Shown in pieces: positions 1-8,854 of a stretch of DNA of 64,000 nt. The notes under the pieces are model-generated. The model ran no database searches. It saw only the letters and a list, made by a program, of their open reading frames with translations, and was not told the origin of the DNA. Position numbers and translations under genes: made by a program. The first letter of the stretch is position 1. The number at the start of each line of letters is the position of its first letter. The DNA lies in NCBI GenBank assembly GCA_003279685.1, contig QCHA01000001.1:248001-312000 (forward strand), given 5' to 3'. Source of the DNA: Pelagibacteraceae bacterium AG-390-L03. GTDB lineage: Bacteria > Pseudomonadota > Alphaproteobacteria > Pelagibacterales > Pelagibacteraceae.

Positions 1-84
1 GTAACCACTTTCATGAATTTGGATAGCTAATTTCTCTACTGTCTTATTATATTCTTCCCAACTGATAATTAATTTATCTGACAT
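1..84 (-). CDS. Phosphoribosyltransferase (purine type), N-terminal fragment
   Basis: Only the first 28 codons are in the window; the gene runs off the left edge. The translation begins MSDKLIISWEEYNKTVEKL, which resembles the start of xanthine/guanine-type phosphoribosyltransferases (nucleobase + PRPP to nucleotide). The catalytic PRPP loop lies outside the window, so the family call rests on the N-terminus and on context. It follows puuD by 15 bases on the same strand and is probably the next gene of the purine operon, letting the cell salvage guanine or xanthine instead of degrading it. Confidence 0.6.
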   Translation of the reverse strand, partial: MSDKLIISWEEYNKTVEKLAIQIHESGY

Positions 85-99
85 AATTTCTATATCTAC

Positions 100-1008
100 T
101 TATTTAAATAATAAAACCAAAACTGCAAGAACGATAAGTGCAATTATTGAAGAGATTAAAATATACAACTTGTGAATGTTTCTTCCTCTTAAATTAAAAT
201 AATGTCTTGCTGCCCCAGAAATAATTGCAATCGCACATAATATTAACCAATTATATTGGTGATAAACTAAAAAGCTAGAATGCCCAGAAAGCATTATAAA
301 CAATACTAAAAAGGTTGAATAATTGTTGTGAATTGACCGTTGTTTAGCTGCTAAGGATAAGCTCATATCAAATTTTTCACCTCTTTCGCTACTACTAATT
401 ATGTTCATTTGATTAGGTATAATTACTGTAAAGACATTGCCAAACATATTAGTGCCAATGATTAATCCAACACTCAAAATTGCAAATTTAGGTCCAAATA
501 ATTTTGTTAGACCAAAAGATACAAGCGTTAACAAAATTATTCCTATACATATAAATAAAATATTACTCTCAATTAATTTTGATTTACATAAAAGATCATA
601 GACAAACCAAGCAACAATCAATGATAAAAGTGAGATAATAATGGCATAACTTGGGGGCATTAATAAAACGCGCTTATCAACCATCAAAACGCCAGCGTTA
701 TAGTAATAAATTACAACCAAGAGCAACATTCCGGTTACAAAAGTTAAATAACTTTGCCATTTGAAGATTACTAATCTATTTAAATAATCCTGAGGTGGAG
801 ATGTTTTTAATCTTGAAAGTTTATAAAAAAAACCAGAATGCATCAGATATCCTTCACCATCGATATCATCACTTGTTACATTTTTATTTAAATTATTATC
901 TAAGTAATTAAATAAAAAACTATTACCTACCCATAATATTGCAAATAATACATGGCCCCATCTTAGAATAACTTCTAACCATTTTATCGTATAAGGTAAA
1001 AATTCCAT
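100..1008 (-). CDS. puuD: Urate hydroxylase PuuD, membrane domain only
   Basis: Predicted to oxidise urate to 5-hydroxyisourate in the inner membrane. The protein (302 residues) is hydrophobic throughout, with about eight membrane segments, and opens with EFLPYTIKWLEVILRWGHV, typical of the Urate_ox_N domain. Many bacterial PuuD proteins are about 400 residues because a cytochrome c domain follows; that domain is absent here, and a free cytochrome c is encoded at 8481-8804. The ORF track starts at a TTG at 1011; I prefer the ATG at 1008, which overlaps the guaD stop by one base (TGATG). Flanked by guaD and a phosphoribosyltransferase, so the purine role is well supported. Confidence 0.85.
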   Translation of the reverse strand: MEFLPYTIKWLEVILRWGHVLFAILWVGNSFLFNYLDNNLNKNVTSDDIDGEGYLMHSGFFYKLSRLKTSPPQDYLNRLVIFKWQSYLTFVTGMLLLVVIYYYNAGVLMVDKRVLLMPPSYAIIISLLSLIVAWFVYDLLCKSKLIESNILFICIGIILLTLVSFGLTKLFGPKFAILSVGLIIGTNMFGNVFTVIIPNQMNIISSSERGEKFDMSLSLAAKQRSIHNNYSTFLVLFIMLSGHSSFLVYHQYNWLILCAIAIISGAARHYFNLRGRNIHKLYILISSIIALIVLAVLVLLFK

Positions 1009-1478
1009 CAATATTTTATTTTATCTACTTTTTTATCCCAAATTTCAAATGCTTTTAAAGCATCATTTCTGAGCATTTGTGTCATTTTAATTTTTCTATC
1101 ATCTATTTTTTTTGGAATCTCCAAATATATAAATGAGTCATCAAAATCTATATTTTTTGCATCTTCTCTTGTATTTGCATAATATATTTTATCTAATCTT
1201 GACCAATAAATTGCCGAAAGACACATTGGACAAGGTTCACAAGATGTATAAATCTCACAACCAGACAAATCAAAAGTATTTAATTTTTTACAAGCCTCTC
1301 GAATTGCTACAACTTCTCCATGGGCAGTAGGGTCATTTGAAGAAGTTACTTTATTTGAACCTTCTGATATAATCTTATTATCTTTAACAATCACACTACC
1401 AAAAGGTCCACCAACAGTGTTTGCACTATTAATTGAAAGTTCAATGGCTTTTGCCATAAATTTTTTTTTATCTTCCAT
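1008..1478 (-). CDS. guaD: Guanine deaminase (cytidine-deaminase-fold type)
   Basis: Predicted to deaminate guanine to xanthine. The protein has 156 residues, the length of the Bacillus GuaD type, with the zinc site of the family: His53-Gly-Glu55 (proton shuttle) and the PCPMC motif giving Cys83 and Cys86. The usual HAE is HGE here, a mild change. The C-terminal part, with FDDSFIYLEI and a terminal Tyr, matches GuaD rather than tRNA adenosine deaminase TadA. It overlaps the end of xdhB by 11 bases and puuD by one, so it is translated within the purine operon and feeds xanthine to XdhAB. Confidence 0.88.
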   Translation of the reverse strand: MEDKKKFMAKAIELSINSANTVGGPFGSVIVKDNKIISEGSNKVTSSNDPTAHGEVVAIREACKKLNTFDLSGCEIYTSCEPCPMCLSAIYWSRLDKIYYANTREDAKNIDFDDSFIYLEIPKKIDDRKIKMTQMLRNDALKAFEIWDKKVDKIKY

Positions 1479-3771
1479 TTTGATTTTTAATTTTATTAAT
1501 ACTCATTAAAATTCTTTCTGGAGTTGCTGGTGCATTGAGTTCTGGTGTAATCTGATAGTTTCCAATTGAAGCAACTGCGTCCTTGATTGCATAAAAAACA
1601 CTCATTGCTAACATCAAAGGCGGTTCTCCAGTAGTTTTTGCTTTATTAACAACTTTTTCTTTATTTAATCCTTCTTTAAAAATTTCCACATTGAATTTTT
1701 TTGGGATATCACTTACTGCTGGTATTTTATAAGTCGATGGAGAAAAAGTTGTAATCTGTCCGTTTGATTTCCAATTAAGCTCTTCAATAGTCAGCCAACC
1801 TTGTCCTTGAATAAAACCCCCTTCAATCTGACCTAGTTCAAGTGCAGGATTTATTGGTTTTCCAGCATCATGTAAAATATCAACTCTTTCTAAAATATTT
1901 TCACCAGTCAATGTGTCTATGGTTACTTCTGAAACAGCTGCACCATAACAAAAGTAATAAAAGGGTCTTCCTTTAAATTTTTTTTTATCGAAATTGATTT
2001 TTGGTGTTGAATAAAAACCTGACGATGAAAGAGAAATTCTATTTAAATATGCCTCTTGAATAATGCTTTTAAATTCAAATTGTCTATTTCCAAATATTAT
2101 ATATTGATCTTTATAAACTGCTTCTTGATTGTAGATCTTATATTTTTTCTTGATAAATTTTTCTAGATTTAATTTAATTTTTGCTACTGCATTTAAAGCT
2201 GCGGCTCCATTAAGATCTGTCGTTGATGAAGCAGCACTAGCCGATGTATTAGGAACTTTAGATGTATTCGTGGATGAGATATGAACTAAATTATACGGTA
2301 ATCCAAAAGAATTTGCCACTAATTGAGCTATTTTTGTATGAGTTCCTTGGCCCATTTCTATGCCCCCATGATTTAAATATATACTTCCATCAGTATAAAT
2401 ATGGACCAAAGCCCCAGCTTGATTTAAATGAATTGTTGTAAATGAAACACCAAATTTTAATGGTGTAATAGCTATACCTTTCTTTTTAAATTTATTTTTT
2501 TCATTAAATTTTCTTATATTAGAATATCTTATCTTATAATTAGATTTATTTTCTAAATTTTTAAATATTTCATTAATTACATTATCTTGAATTTTCATCC
2601 CATAATGAGTTACATTTTTTTTATCTTTTTGATAAAAATTTTTCTTTCTAACTTCTATCGGATCCTTTTTTAGGTACCTTGAAATATTATCTATAATATT
2701 TTCTATAGCCATCATTCCTTGGTTTCCACCAAAGCCTCTAAATGCAGTTGAAGTTGGAATATTTGTCTTACACAAATTGTTTGTTACCTCAATATCAGAA
2801 ATATAATATGCATTGTCTATATGAAGCAAAGCCCTTTCATTTATTGCTGCTGATAAATCAGGCGACATTCCACAATTTGAAGATAAGTTTATTTTTAATC
2901 CTTTAATAATTCCTTCATCACTAAAACCAACTTCATATTCAGATAAAAATTCATGCCTTTTACCCGTCAATATTATATCGTCATCTCTATCTAATCTTAA
3001 TTTTACAGGCTTACCTGATTTTTTAGCTAACAATGCACAAATACAAGCAGTCATAAAATTTGTTTCTTTTCCCCCAAACCCACCTCCAATTCTTCTTACC
3101 TCAACATTTATTGAATTACTTTTTTGATTGAACATTTTTGCAATTAGTTGTTGTGTCTCTGAAGGATGTTGAGTTGAGCTGTAGACTAAAAAATTATCAT
3201 CTTCTTTGGGAATAACAAAAGCTGCTTGACCTTCTAAATAAAAGTGTTCTTGACCACCTGTTGTAAAATTACCTTTTAAAATATTTTTTGATATTTTTAT
3301 TTTATTTGAAGGATTTCCTTTTTTTATTTTTCTAGGTTTAAATAAGAAGTGTTTTTTATTTAAAGCTTCTTTTATTGTAATAACTGGTTTTAACTCTTTA
3401 TAAGTTATATTAGCTTTTAATACCGCTTTCCTTGCAAGTTCAGTCGTTGTAGCAGCTACTGCAAACAATGGTTGGCCATAAAACTCAACTTTTTTTGTTG
3501 GAAAAATAGGATCACCATCAAAAACAGGACCTACGTCATTTCTACCTATAATATCACTTTGTGTAACGACCGAAATAACACCTTCACTTATTTTTACATC
3601 TGTTAAATCTATTTCTTTAATTAATGCATGTGCTTTTTTGCTTAAACCAATAGCACCATAAATTGTGTTTTTTGGTTCATTAATATCATCAGTATACTCA
3701 GCGTATCCACTTACATGTTTATAGGCACTATCGTGTGGTCTTATTTCCTCAATAAAGTTCTCTTTGCTCAT
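1468..3771 (-). CDS. xdhB: Xanthine dehydrogenase, molybdopterin subunit
   Basis: Large subunit (767 residues) of xanthine dehydrogenase, oxidising hypoxanthine/xanthine to urate. Visible motifs include GGFGGKE near residue 230, TAFRGFGG (the substrate-binding Arg of the xanthine oxidase family), HGGIEMGQGTHTK (the Glu that distinguishes purine-using members), and TGEPPLML near the C-terminus carrying the catalytic Glu. These make purine hydroxylation more likely than CO or aldehyde oxidation. It abuts xdhA with no gap and overlaps guaD. Cofactor insertion is probably assisted by the XdhC-like proteins at 8855-9864. Confidence 0.95.
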   Translation of the reverse strand: MSKENFIEEIRPHDSAYKHVSGYAEYTDDINEPKNTIYGAIGLSKKAHALIKEIDLTDVKISEGVISVVTQSDIIGRNDVGPVFDGDPIFPTKKVEFYGQPLFAVAATTTELARKAVLKANITYKELKPVITIKEALNKKHFLFKPRKIKKGNPSNKIKISKNILKGNFTTGGQEHFYLEGQAAFVIPKEDDNFLVYSSTQHPSETQQLIAKMFNQKSNSINVEVRRIGGGFGGKETNFMTACICALLAKKSGKPVKLRLDRDDDIILTGKRHEFLSEYEVGFSDEGIIKGLKINLSSNCGMSPDLSAAINERALLHIDNAYYISDIEVTNNLCKTNIPTSTAFRGFGGNQGMMAIENIIDNISRYLKKDPIEVRKKNFYQKDKKNVTHYGMKIQDNVINEIFKNLENKSNYKIRYSNIRKFNEKNKFKKKGIAITPLKFGVSFTTIHLNQAGALVHIYTDGSIYLNHGGIEMGQGTHTKIAQLVANSFGLPYNLVHISSTNTSKVPNTSASAASSTTDLNGAAALNAVAKIKLNLEKFIKKKYKIYNQEAVYKDQYIIFGNRQFEFKSIIQEAYLNRISLSSSGFYSTPKINFDKKKFKGRPFYYFCYGAAVSEVTIDTLTGENILERVDILHDAGKPINPALELGQIEGGFIQGQGWLTIEELNWKSNGQITTFSPSTYKIPAVSDIPKKFNVEIFKEGLNKEKVVNKAKTTGEPPLMLAMSVFYAIKDAVASIGNYQITPELNAPATPERILMSINKIKNQNGR

Positions 3772-5208
3772 TTAATTAACTCTTGATAATTTATTAGAAT
3801 TTATTTCTATAAAACATTTCATTAATAAATTTTTTGCTACCTCTAGTCTGTATTCTTTACTTGCTCTCATATCTCCAATAGGAGTTAAATCTTTTTCTAA
3901 ATAATTTTTTGCTTGATCAAAAGTATTGATATTAAGAGGCTTATTTTTAAGATTTTTTTCACACGCTTTAGCTCTTTTTGGTATAGCTGCCATACCTCCA
4001 TATGCAATATATACCTCTTTGATTTTGTTATTATTAATTTCAAAATTAAAGGAGCCACAAACAGATGAAATATCATCATCAAATCTTTTTGATATTTTAT
4101 ATGCTTTAAATATATTTTTTTTATATAATGGTATTTTTATTGATCGAATAAATTCGGTCTTTTTTAACTTAGTTTTTCTATAATCTATGAAAAAATTATT
4201 TATTGGTAAAACTTTTTTTCCATTATAGCTCTCTAATAAAACTTCAGCATTTAAAGATAGTAAAATTGGTAATGAATCACCTATCGGTGATGCCGTTGCA
4301 ATGTTGCCACCTATAGTGCCAACATTTCTAATCTGAACAGAGCCATATCTCTTAAGAACAGAATAAAAATCTGGATAATATCTTTTAATTTCATTTTCAA
4401 ATTTAATTAATGGTGTGGCAGCTCCAATTTCTAAGTAATTTTTACTTAACTTTATAAAATCTAATTCTTTAACTTCTTTTAAATCAATTATAAATGGAAT
4501 TTCTTTTCTCTCTTTTGTAACTGTTAAAGATAAATCTGTACCACCAGCAAGAAAATTAAAATTTGAATTATTCTTTATTATATTTTTTAAATCATTGATG
4601 TTTTTAGGAGAGAAATAAACTTTATTACCTTTTTTAATATAAATATTTTTTGGCCTAATTGTTTTTAATAATTTAATAATTTTATTTTTATTTTTGCTAA
4701 ATTCATCGTTCTTATTTGACTTATTTAAACTTTTTGCAGCATCGATAATAGGTCTATAACCAGTGCAACGACATAAATTTCCTGATATTGAGTCTGTTAT
4801 TAATTCACTGTTATAACTTTTATTATTTTTAAACATTGAAAACAAAGACATAACAAATCCCGGTGTGCAAAATCCACATTGTGATCCATGAAATTTTACC
4901 ATCGCATCTTGAACTGGGTGGAGTTTCCCATCATTGGAAACTAAATCTTCTACAATCAAAAGTTGCTTACCATTCAAAGATGGTACAAATGAAATACAAG
5001 AATTTATTGAACTATATTTGATTTTGCTGCCAACTAACTCGCCAAAAACAACTGTGCATGCTCCACAACCTCCTTCTGAGCAACCCTCTTTAGTTCCAGT
5101 TTTTTTTAGTTCAGTTCTAATATAATTAAGAATTGTTTGATTTGGATCAGGGTTTTTTATTTCTAGAATCTTATCATTTAATAAAAATTTTACTGAGCTT
5201 GATATCAC
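3772..5208 (-). CDS. xdhA: Xanthine dehydrogenase, FeS/FAD subunit
   Basis: Small subunit (478 residues) with two [2Fe-2S] domains and a FAD domain. The plant-type ferredoxin cysteines are Cys43, Cys48, Cys51 and Cys71; the second cluster uses Cys111, Cys114, Cys146 and Cys148 (CGFC and CRC). FAD-binding motifs FLAGGTDLS and TIGGNIATASPIGD follow in the second half. The start is a GTG directly after the hiuH stop (TAAGTG); an AGAGG seven bases upstream, inside hiuH, supports it as the ribosome site. Passes electrons from the molybdenum centre of XdhB through FeS and FAD to NAD+. Confidence 0.95.
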   Translation of the reverse strand: MISSSVKFLLNDKILEIKNPDPNQTILNYIRTELKKTGTKEGCSEGGCGACTVVFGELVGSKIKYSSINSCISFVPSLNGKQLLIVEDLVSNDGKLHPVQDAMVKFHGSQCGFCTPGFVMSLFSMFKNNKSYNSELITDSISGNLCRCTGYRPIIDAAKSLNKSNKNDEFSKNKNKIIKLLKTIRPKNIYIKKGNKVYFSPKNINDLKNIIKNNSNFNFLAGGTDLSLTVTKERKEIPFIIDLKEVKELDFIKLSKNYLEIGAATPLIKFENEIKRYYPDFYSVLKRYGSVQIRNVGTIGGNIATASPIGDSLPILLSLNAEVLLESYNGKKVLPINNFFIDYRKTKLKKTEFIRSIKIPLYKKNIFKAYKISKRFDDDISSVCGSFNFEINNNKIKEVYIAYGGMAAIPKRAKACEKNLKNKPLNINTFDQAKNYLEKDLTPIGDMRASKEYRLEVAKNLLMKCFIEINSNKLSRVN

Positions 5209-5559
5209 TTAACTGCCTCTATAAGTAGAATAACTCCATGGTGAAACTAGTAAAGGTACATGATAATGCTGCGAGGGATCTGAAATACCAAATCTTATTA
5301 CTACATCGTCCAAGAATGGCATATCGTTTATTGATGATATATTTTTAAAATAATCACCAATGTAAAAAACTAATTCATATTTACCTTTAACAAAAATTTC
5401 TCCCTCTGCTAATGGTGAACTTGCTCTTCCATCATCATTAAGTTTTATTGAAGTTATTTTTTTTCTTTGAGAATTATTTAAATAAAATAACTCAACCAAG
5501 ATACCCTTGCCAGGTTTACCTGAATATACATCCAAAACATGAGTTGTGAGCTTTGTCAT
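5209..5559 (-). CDS. hiuH: 5-hydroxyisourate hydrolase
   Basis: Hydrolyses 5-hydroxyisourate, the PuuD product, to OHCU. The 116-residue protein has the transthyretin-like fold signatures: N-terminal LTTHVLDVYSGKPG and the C-terminal tetrapeptide YRGS that marks true HIU hydrolases. A HYHVPLLVSPWSYSTYRGS tail completes the active site. First gene of the minus-strand purine arm; 48 bases separate it from the divergent uraD, so both arms are probably controlled from this gap. Confidence 0.93.
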   Translation of the reverse strand: MTKLTTHVLDVYSGKPGKGILVELFYLNNSQRKKITSIKLNDDGRASSPLAEGEIFVKGKYELVFYIGDYFKNISSINDMPFLDDVVIRFGISDPSQHYHVPLLVSPWSYSTYRGS

Positions 5560-5607
5560 AAAATTATAGTATCATTTTAATTTTAAACTTAATTTATTTA
5601 AAGTTAT

Positions 5608-6105
5608 ATGAGAACAATAGATAACATTAACGATCTTAACAAGTCTGATTTTTTATCAGTATTTGGTAATGTTTTTGAAAAAACTGAATCAGTAGCCTTG
5701 GAAGCTTTTAATTCCAAGCCATTTAAAAATTTCGAAGATGTTGTGTTTAAAATGCTGAATATTTACGAAAATTATGAAAAAAAAAAAATTTTAGAAATTT
5801 TAAATGCTCATCCTGAGCTTGCTGTGTCAAAAAAAATGACTACGGAGTCTATATTAGAACAAGCTTCTGCAAAATTAAACGAATGTTCTTATGAGGAATA
5901 TGAGGAATTTATAAGATTAAATTCAGAATATAAAAAAAAATTTAATTTTCCGTTTATAATTGCTGTAAAAGGAAAAAATAAAAATGAAATATTAAATAAT
6001 TTTAGACAAAGAATACAAAGTGATTTAGAAAGTGAATTCCTAGAAGCAAAAAAACAAGTAAAGAAAATTGCAACCTTTCGTCTTAAAGAAATAAATAAAA
6101 AATGA
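5608..6105 (+). CDS. uraD: OHCU decarboxylase
   Basis: Converts 2-oxo-4-hydroxy-4-carboxy-5-ureidoimidazoline to S-allantoin, the step after HiuH. The 165-residue protein has the family HPELA motif with the catalytic His, and the second conserved block KFNFPFIIAVKGKNKNEIL followed by a Gln/Arg helix. First gene of the plus-strand arm; its TGA overlaps the alc start in an ATGA, indicating translational coupling. Confidence 0.93.
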   Translation: MRTIDNINDLNKSDFLSVFGNVFEKTESVALEAFNSKPFKNFEDVVFKMLNIYENYEKKKILEILNAHPELAVSKKMTTESILEQASAKLNECSYEEYEEFIRLNSEYKKKFNFPFIIAVKGKNKNEILNNFRQRIQSDLESEFLEAKKQVKKIATFRLKEINKK

Positions 6106-7088
6106 AAAAATTTATAAGTGCAAAAATGATCAATCTAGCCGATCCTAGAGTCGGATCTAAAATTATATTTAAAACTGATGATTTTTTTGCAGCTGCTAAT
6201 AGAATTTTAAATACAGATACTCCAGTTTTTAAATATGGGCTATTTGATAAACATGGTAAATGGATGGATGGATGGGAAACTAGAAGAAGAAGATCAAAAG
6301 GCTTTGATTATCTAATTTTGAAACTAGGAAAACCTGGAAAGATCTTTGATATAGACATTGACACAACATACTTTAATGGAAATCAACCAACTCACGCATC
6401 TTTAGAAGGTTGCTTTAGTAAATCTAAACCTAGTAAAAAAACAAAATGGGTATCCTTATTAGGTAAAAAAAAGCTTGGACCAAACAAAAATCATATCTTT
6501 AAATCAAAAAACAAATCTGTTTTTAATTATATAAGACTGAATATCTTTCCTGATGGTGGAGTTGCAAGACTTAGACTTTATGGAGAAATTGAAATGGGAA
6601 AAAACATTTTTAATAATAAAAATGTAAATTTAACCTCTGTTTTAAATGGTGCTTCAATTATTGGTTGTAATAATGAGCATTTTGGAAAGGCTGAAAATAT
6701 AATAGCTCCTGGTAAGGGAAAAAATATGGGAGATGGCTGGGAAACAAGAAGAAGTAGAGGAAAAAACTTTGATTGGCTAATAATAAAATTTGGAAAACCA
6801 GGTTTGATAAAAAAATTAGAGATAGATACTCATCATTTTAAAGGAAATTACCCTGATGCTTGCTCTATTCAAACTGCAAATATTACAAAAAATCTATCAA
6901 ATAAATCAATTGTTAATAATTCAAAGAATTGGAAATTTATTTTAAATAAATCTAAGCTATGTGCACACAAAAAACATATATTTAAAAAATTTTTAATTAA
7001 AAGAAATAAGGAAAATTATCTTAAAATAAATATCCATCCAGATGGAGGAATTTCTAGAATAAGAGCATTTGGAAATTTTGTAAAATGA
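6102..7088 (+). CDS. alc: Allantoicase
   Basis: Hydrolyses allantoate to ureidoglycolate and urea. The 328-residue protein consists of two homologous halves, as usual for the family: the first has DGWETRRRRSKGFDYLILKLGKPG and the second DGWETRRSRGKNFDWLII, each followed by an IDT..F.GN.P block and an HIFK strand. Coupled to uraD and allA by ATGA overlaps on both sides. It releases urea; no urease is visible in the window. Confidence 0.93.
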   Translation: MKKFISAKMINLADPRVGSKIIFKTDDFFAAANRILNTDTPVFKYGLFDKHGKWMDGWETRRRRSKGFDYLILKLGKPGKIFDIDIDTTYFNGNQPTHASLEGCFSKSKPSKKTKWVSLLGKKKLGPNKNHIFKSKNKSVFNYIRLNIFPDGGVARLRLYGEIEMGKNIFNNKNVNLTSVLNGASIIGCNNEHFGKAENIIAPGKGKNMGDGWETRRSRGKNFDWLIIKFGKPGLIKKLEIDTHHFKGNYPDACSIQTANITKNLSNKSIVNNSKNWKFILNKSKLCAHKKHIFKKFLIKRNKENYLKINIHPDGGISRIRAFGNFVK

Positions 7089-7576
7089 AAGTAATAAAAG
7101 CAAAAAATATAACTAAAAAAAAATTTTCTAAGTTTGGACAATTAATAGACACATCCAAAAAAAATCCAATAAGTATTAATAATGGATATGCAAAAAGATT
7201 TGATGATTTAATAAATATAGATACTTCTAAAAAAAAAGGTAAAGCAATAATTAGTATTTTTAAAGCCAAAAAAAGGAGATTTCCAATGAAAATTGATATG
7301 ATGGAAAAACATCCTTTAGGAAGCCAAGCCTTTATACCAATGGAAGATACAAAATTTTTAGTATTTGTAGCTCCTAGAGGAGATAAACCAGATATAGACA
7401 AAATCCAATCCTTTTTAGTTCCTAAACAAACAGGAGTAAATTACAAGGCTGGTATTTGGCACTTTCCACTTATTTCTTTGAAAAACATGAATTATCTAAT
7501 TGTTGATAGAAAAGGAAAAGGAAACAATCTTGTTATTTATAAATTTAAAAAAGATAAAATTATTTTAAAAAAATGA
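7085..7576 (+). CDS. allA: Ureidoglycolate lyase
   Basis: Splits ureidoglycolate into glyoxylate and urea, the last step of the pathway. The 163-residue protein shows family features MEKHPLGSQAFIPMED in the middle and GVNYKAGIWHFPLISL towards the end, a cupin-like fold. Coupled to alc and puuE by ATGA overlaps. Its product glyoxylate would enter central carbon metabolism; the urea would be lost or used elsewhere. Confidence 0.88.
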   Translation: MKVIKAKNITKKKFSKFGQLIDTSKKNPISINNGYAKRFDDLINIDTSKKKGKAIISIFKAKKRRFPMKIDMMEKHPLGSQAFIPMEDTKFLVFVAPRGDKPDIDKIQSFLVPKQTGVNYKAGIWHFPLISLKNMNYLIVDRKGKGNNLVIYKFKKDKIILKK

Positions 7577-8472
7577 AAAAAAAATATCCAAGGGATTTAG
7601 TAGGATATGGTTCCAAAAAAATTAAGGTAAAGTGGCCTAGAAATGCCAAGTTGGCTTTACAATTTGTACTCAATTATGAAGAAGGAGCAGAGAATTGTAT
7701 TCTTCATGGTGATAAAACTTCAGAGGTATTTTTATCGGAAATTATAGGAGCAAAACCAATTAAAGGTCGACATTTAAATATGGAATCAATTTATGAATAT
7801 GGATCAAGAAGAGGATTTTGGAGAGTTCATGATTTATTTACCAAGAAAAAAATCCCACTAACTATTTTTGGAGTTGGAATGGCATTAGAAAGAAATAAAG
7901 ATGTTTGTTCGGCTATTAAAAAAGCTAATTATGAAGTTGCTAGTCACGGGTGGAGATGGATTGATTATCAAAATGTGCCAAAAAAAAAAGAAAAGAATGA
8001 TATGAAACTTGCTATAAAATCTATTAAAAAAAATTTTGGTACTCACCCTGCAGGCTGGTACACTGGTAGGTGCAGTTCGAATACATTAAATTTAGTGATA
8101 GATAATGGTAACTTTTTATACTGTAGCGATACATACAGTGATGATCTTCCATATTGGGTAAAAAAAGGTAATAAAAAACAGTTAATGATACCTTACACAC
8201 TCGATAACAATGATATGAGATTTGCTACTAACCAAGGATTTAATTCTGGTGAACAATTTTACAATTATTTAAAAGATAGTTTTGATGCTCTTTATGAAGA
8301 GGGAAAAACTTCACCAAAAATGATGTCTGTTGGTTTACATTGTAGATTAATTGGAAGACCTGGAAGAATACAGTCACTCAAAAAATTTTTAAATTATATT
8401 TCAAAATTTAATGATATTTGGATCTGTAAAAGAATAGACATAGCAAAACATTGGATTAAAAATTATAGTTAA
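7573..8472 (+). CDS. puuE: Allantoinase PuuE (polysaccharide-deacetylase fold)
   Basis: Predicted to open the allantoin ring to allantoate. The 299-residue protein is of the cofactor-light PuuE type rather than the amidohydrolase AllB type: it carries YGSRRGFWRVHDLF, ASHGWRWIDY (metal/active-site His) and HPAGWYTGRCS, and a late SVGLHCRLIGRPGR block. It is last in the uraD-alc-allA-puuE arm and ends eight bases before the convergent cytochrome gene. Although its reaction precedes Alc, gene order does not follow reaction order. Confidence 0.92.
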   Translation: MKKKYPRDLVGYGSKKIKVKWPRNAKLALQFVLNYEEGAENCILHGDKTSEVFLSEIIGAKPIKGRHLNMESIYEYGSRRGFWRVHDLFTKKKIPLTIFGVGMALERNKDVCSAIKKANYEVASHGWRWIDYQNVPKKKEKNDMKLAIKSIKKNFGTHPAGWYTGRCSSNTLNLVIDNGNFLYCSDTYSDDLPYWVKKGNKKQLMIPYTLDNNDMRFATNQGFNSGEQFYNYLKDSFDALYEEGKTSPKMMSVGLHCRLIGRPGRIQSLKKFLNYISKFNDIWICKRIDIAKHWIKNYS

Positions 8473-8480
8473 AATCTTTA

Positions 8481-8804
8481 TTATTGTTCAGCACTTAAAG
8501 AAACATAGTAGGCCACTGCCTCTATTTCTTCGTCGGATAATATACCTTCCATAGCAGGCATCACTCCTATACCATTTCTAACAGCCATTAAGATTCTCTG
8601 AATATCAGGTCTGATTTCGTTTAAATTTGGACCAATATTTACGTTTGAACCCGCATCTGAAAGAGTGTGACATGCAGCACAATTTCCAGCCTCAAGAAAA
8701 ACTTCTTTTCCTTTAATAAATATTTCATCAGCATTAACATGTATAATTGATGAAAATAATATTATGAAGAAAGCTTTTGAGGAATTTAAAAATAATTTTT
8801 TCAT
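8481..8804 (-). CDS. Periplasmic class I cytochrome c
   Basis: A 107-residue c-type cytochrome. I start at the ATG at 8804 (MKKLFLNSSKAFFII), which gives a normal signal peptide ending near VNA; the longer track ORF begins inside the divergent xdhC gene. The haem motif is CAACH (Cys42, Cys45, His46) and the Met ligand lies in GIGVMPAMEG near residues 82-85. It sits alone between puuE and xdhC. Since PuuD here lacks its usual cytochrome domain, this protein is the obvious candidate electron acceptor for urate oxidation; that link is inference. Confidence 0.85.
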   Translation of the reverse strand: MKKLFLNSSKAFFIILFSSIIHVNADEIFIKGKEVFLEAGNCAACHTLSDAGSNVNIGPNLNEIRPDIQRILMAVRNGIGVMPAMEGILSDEEIEAVAYYVSLSAEQ

Positions 8805-8854
8805 TGTAAATTTGGTATCATAATTAAAAAAAACTAAAAAGATAAATCTGTTGT

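Noticed and set aside
1133-1330. Plus-strand ORF of 65 residues and similar antisense ORFs throughout the track
   Set aside because: They mirror well-supported genes on the other strand and show no recognisable family or ribosome site.
5559-5575. TATAAT directly before hiuH on the minus strand
   Set aside because: It lies only three bases from the ATG, so transcription would start inside the gene, yet the N-terminus LTTHVLD is clearly needed. Probably chance in A+T-rich DNA.
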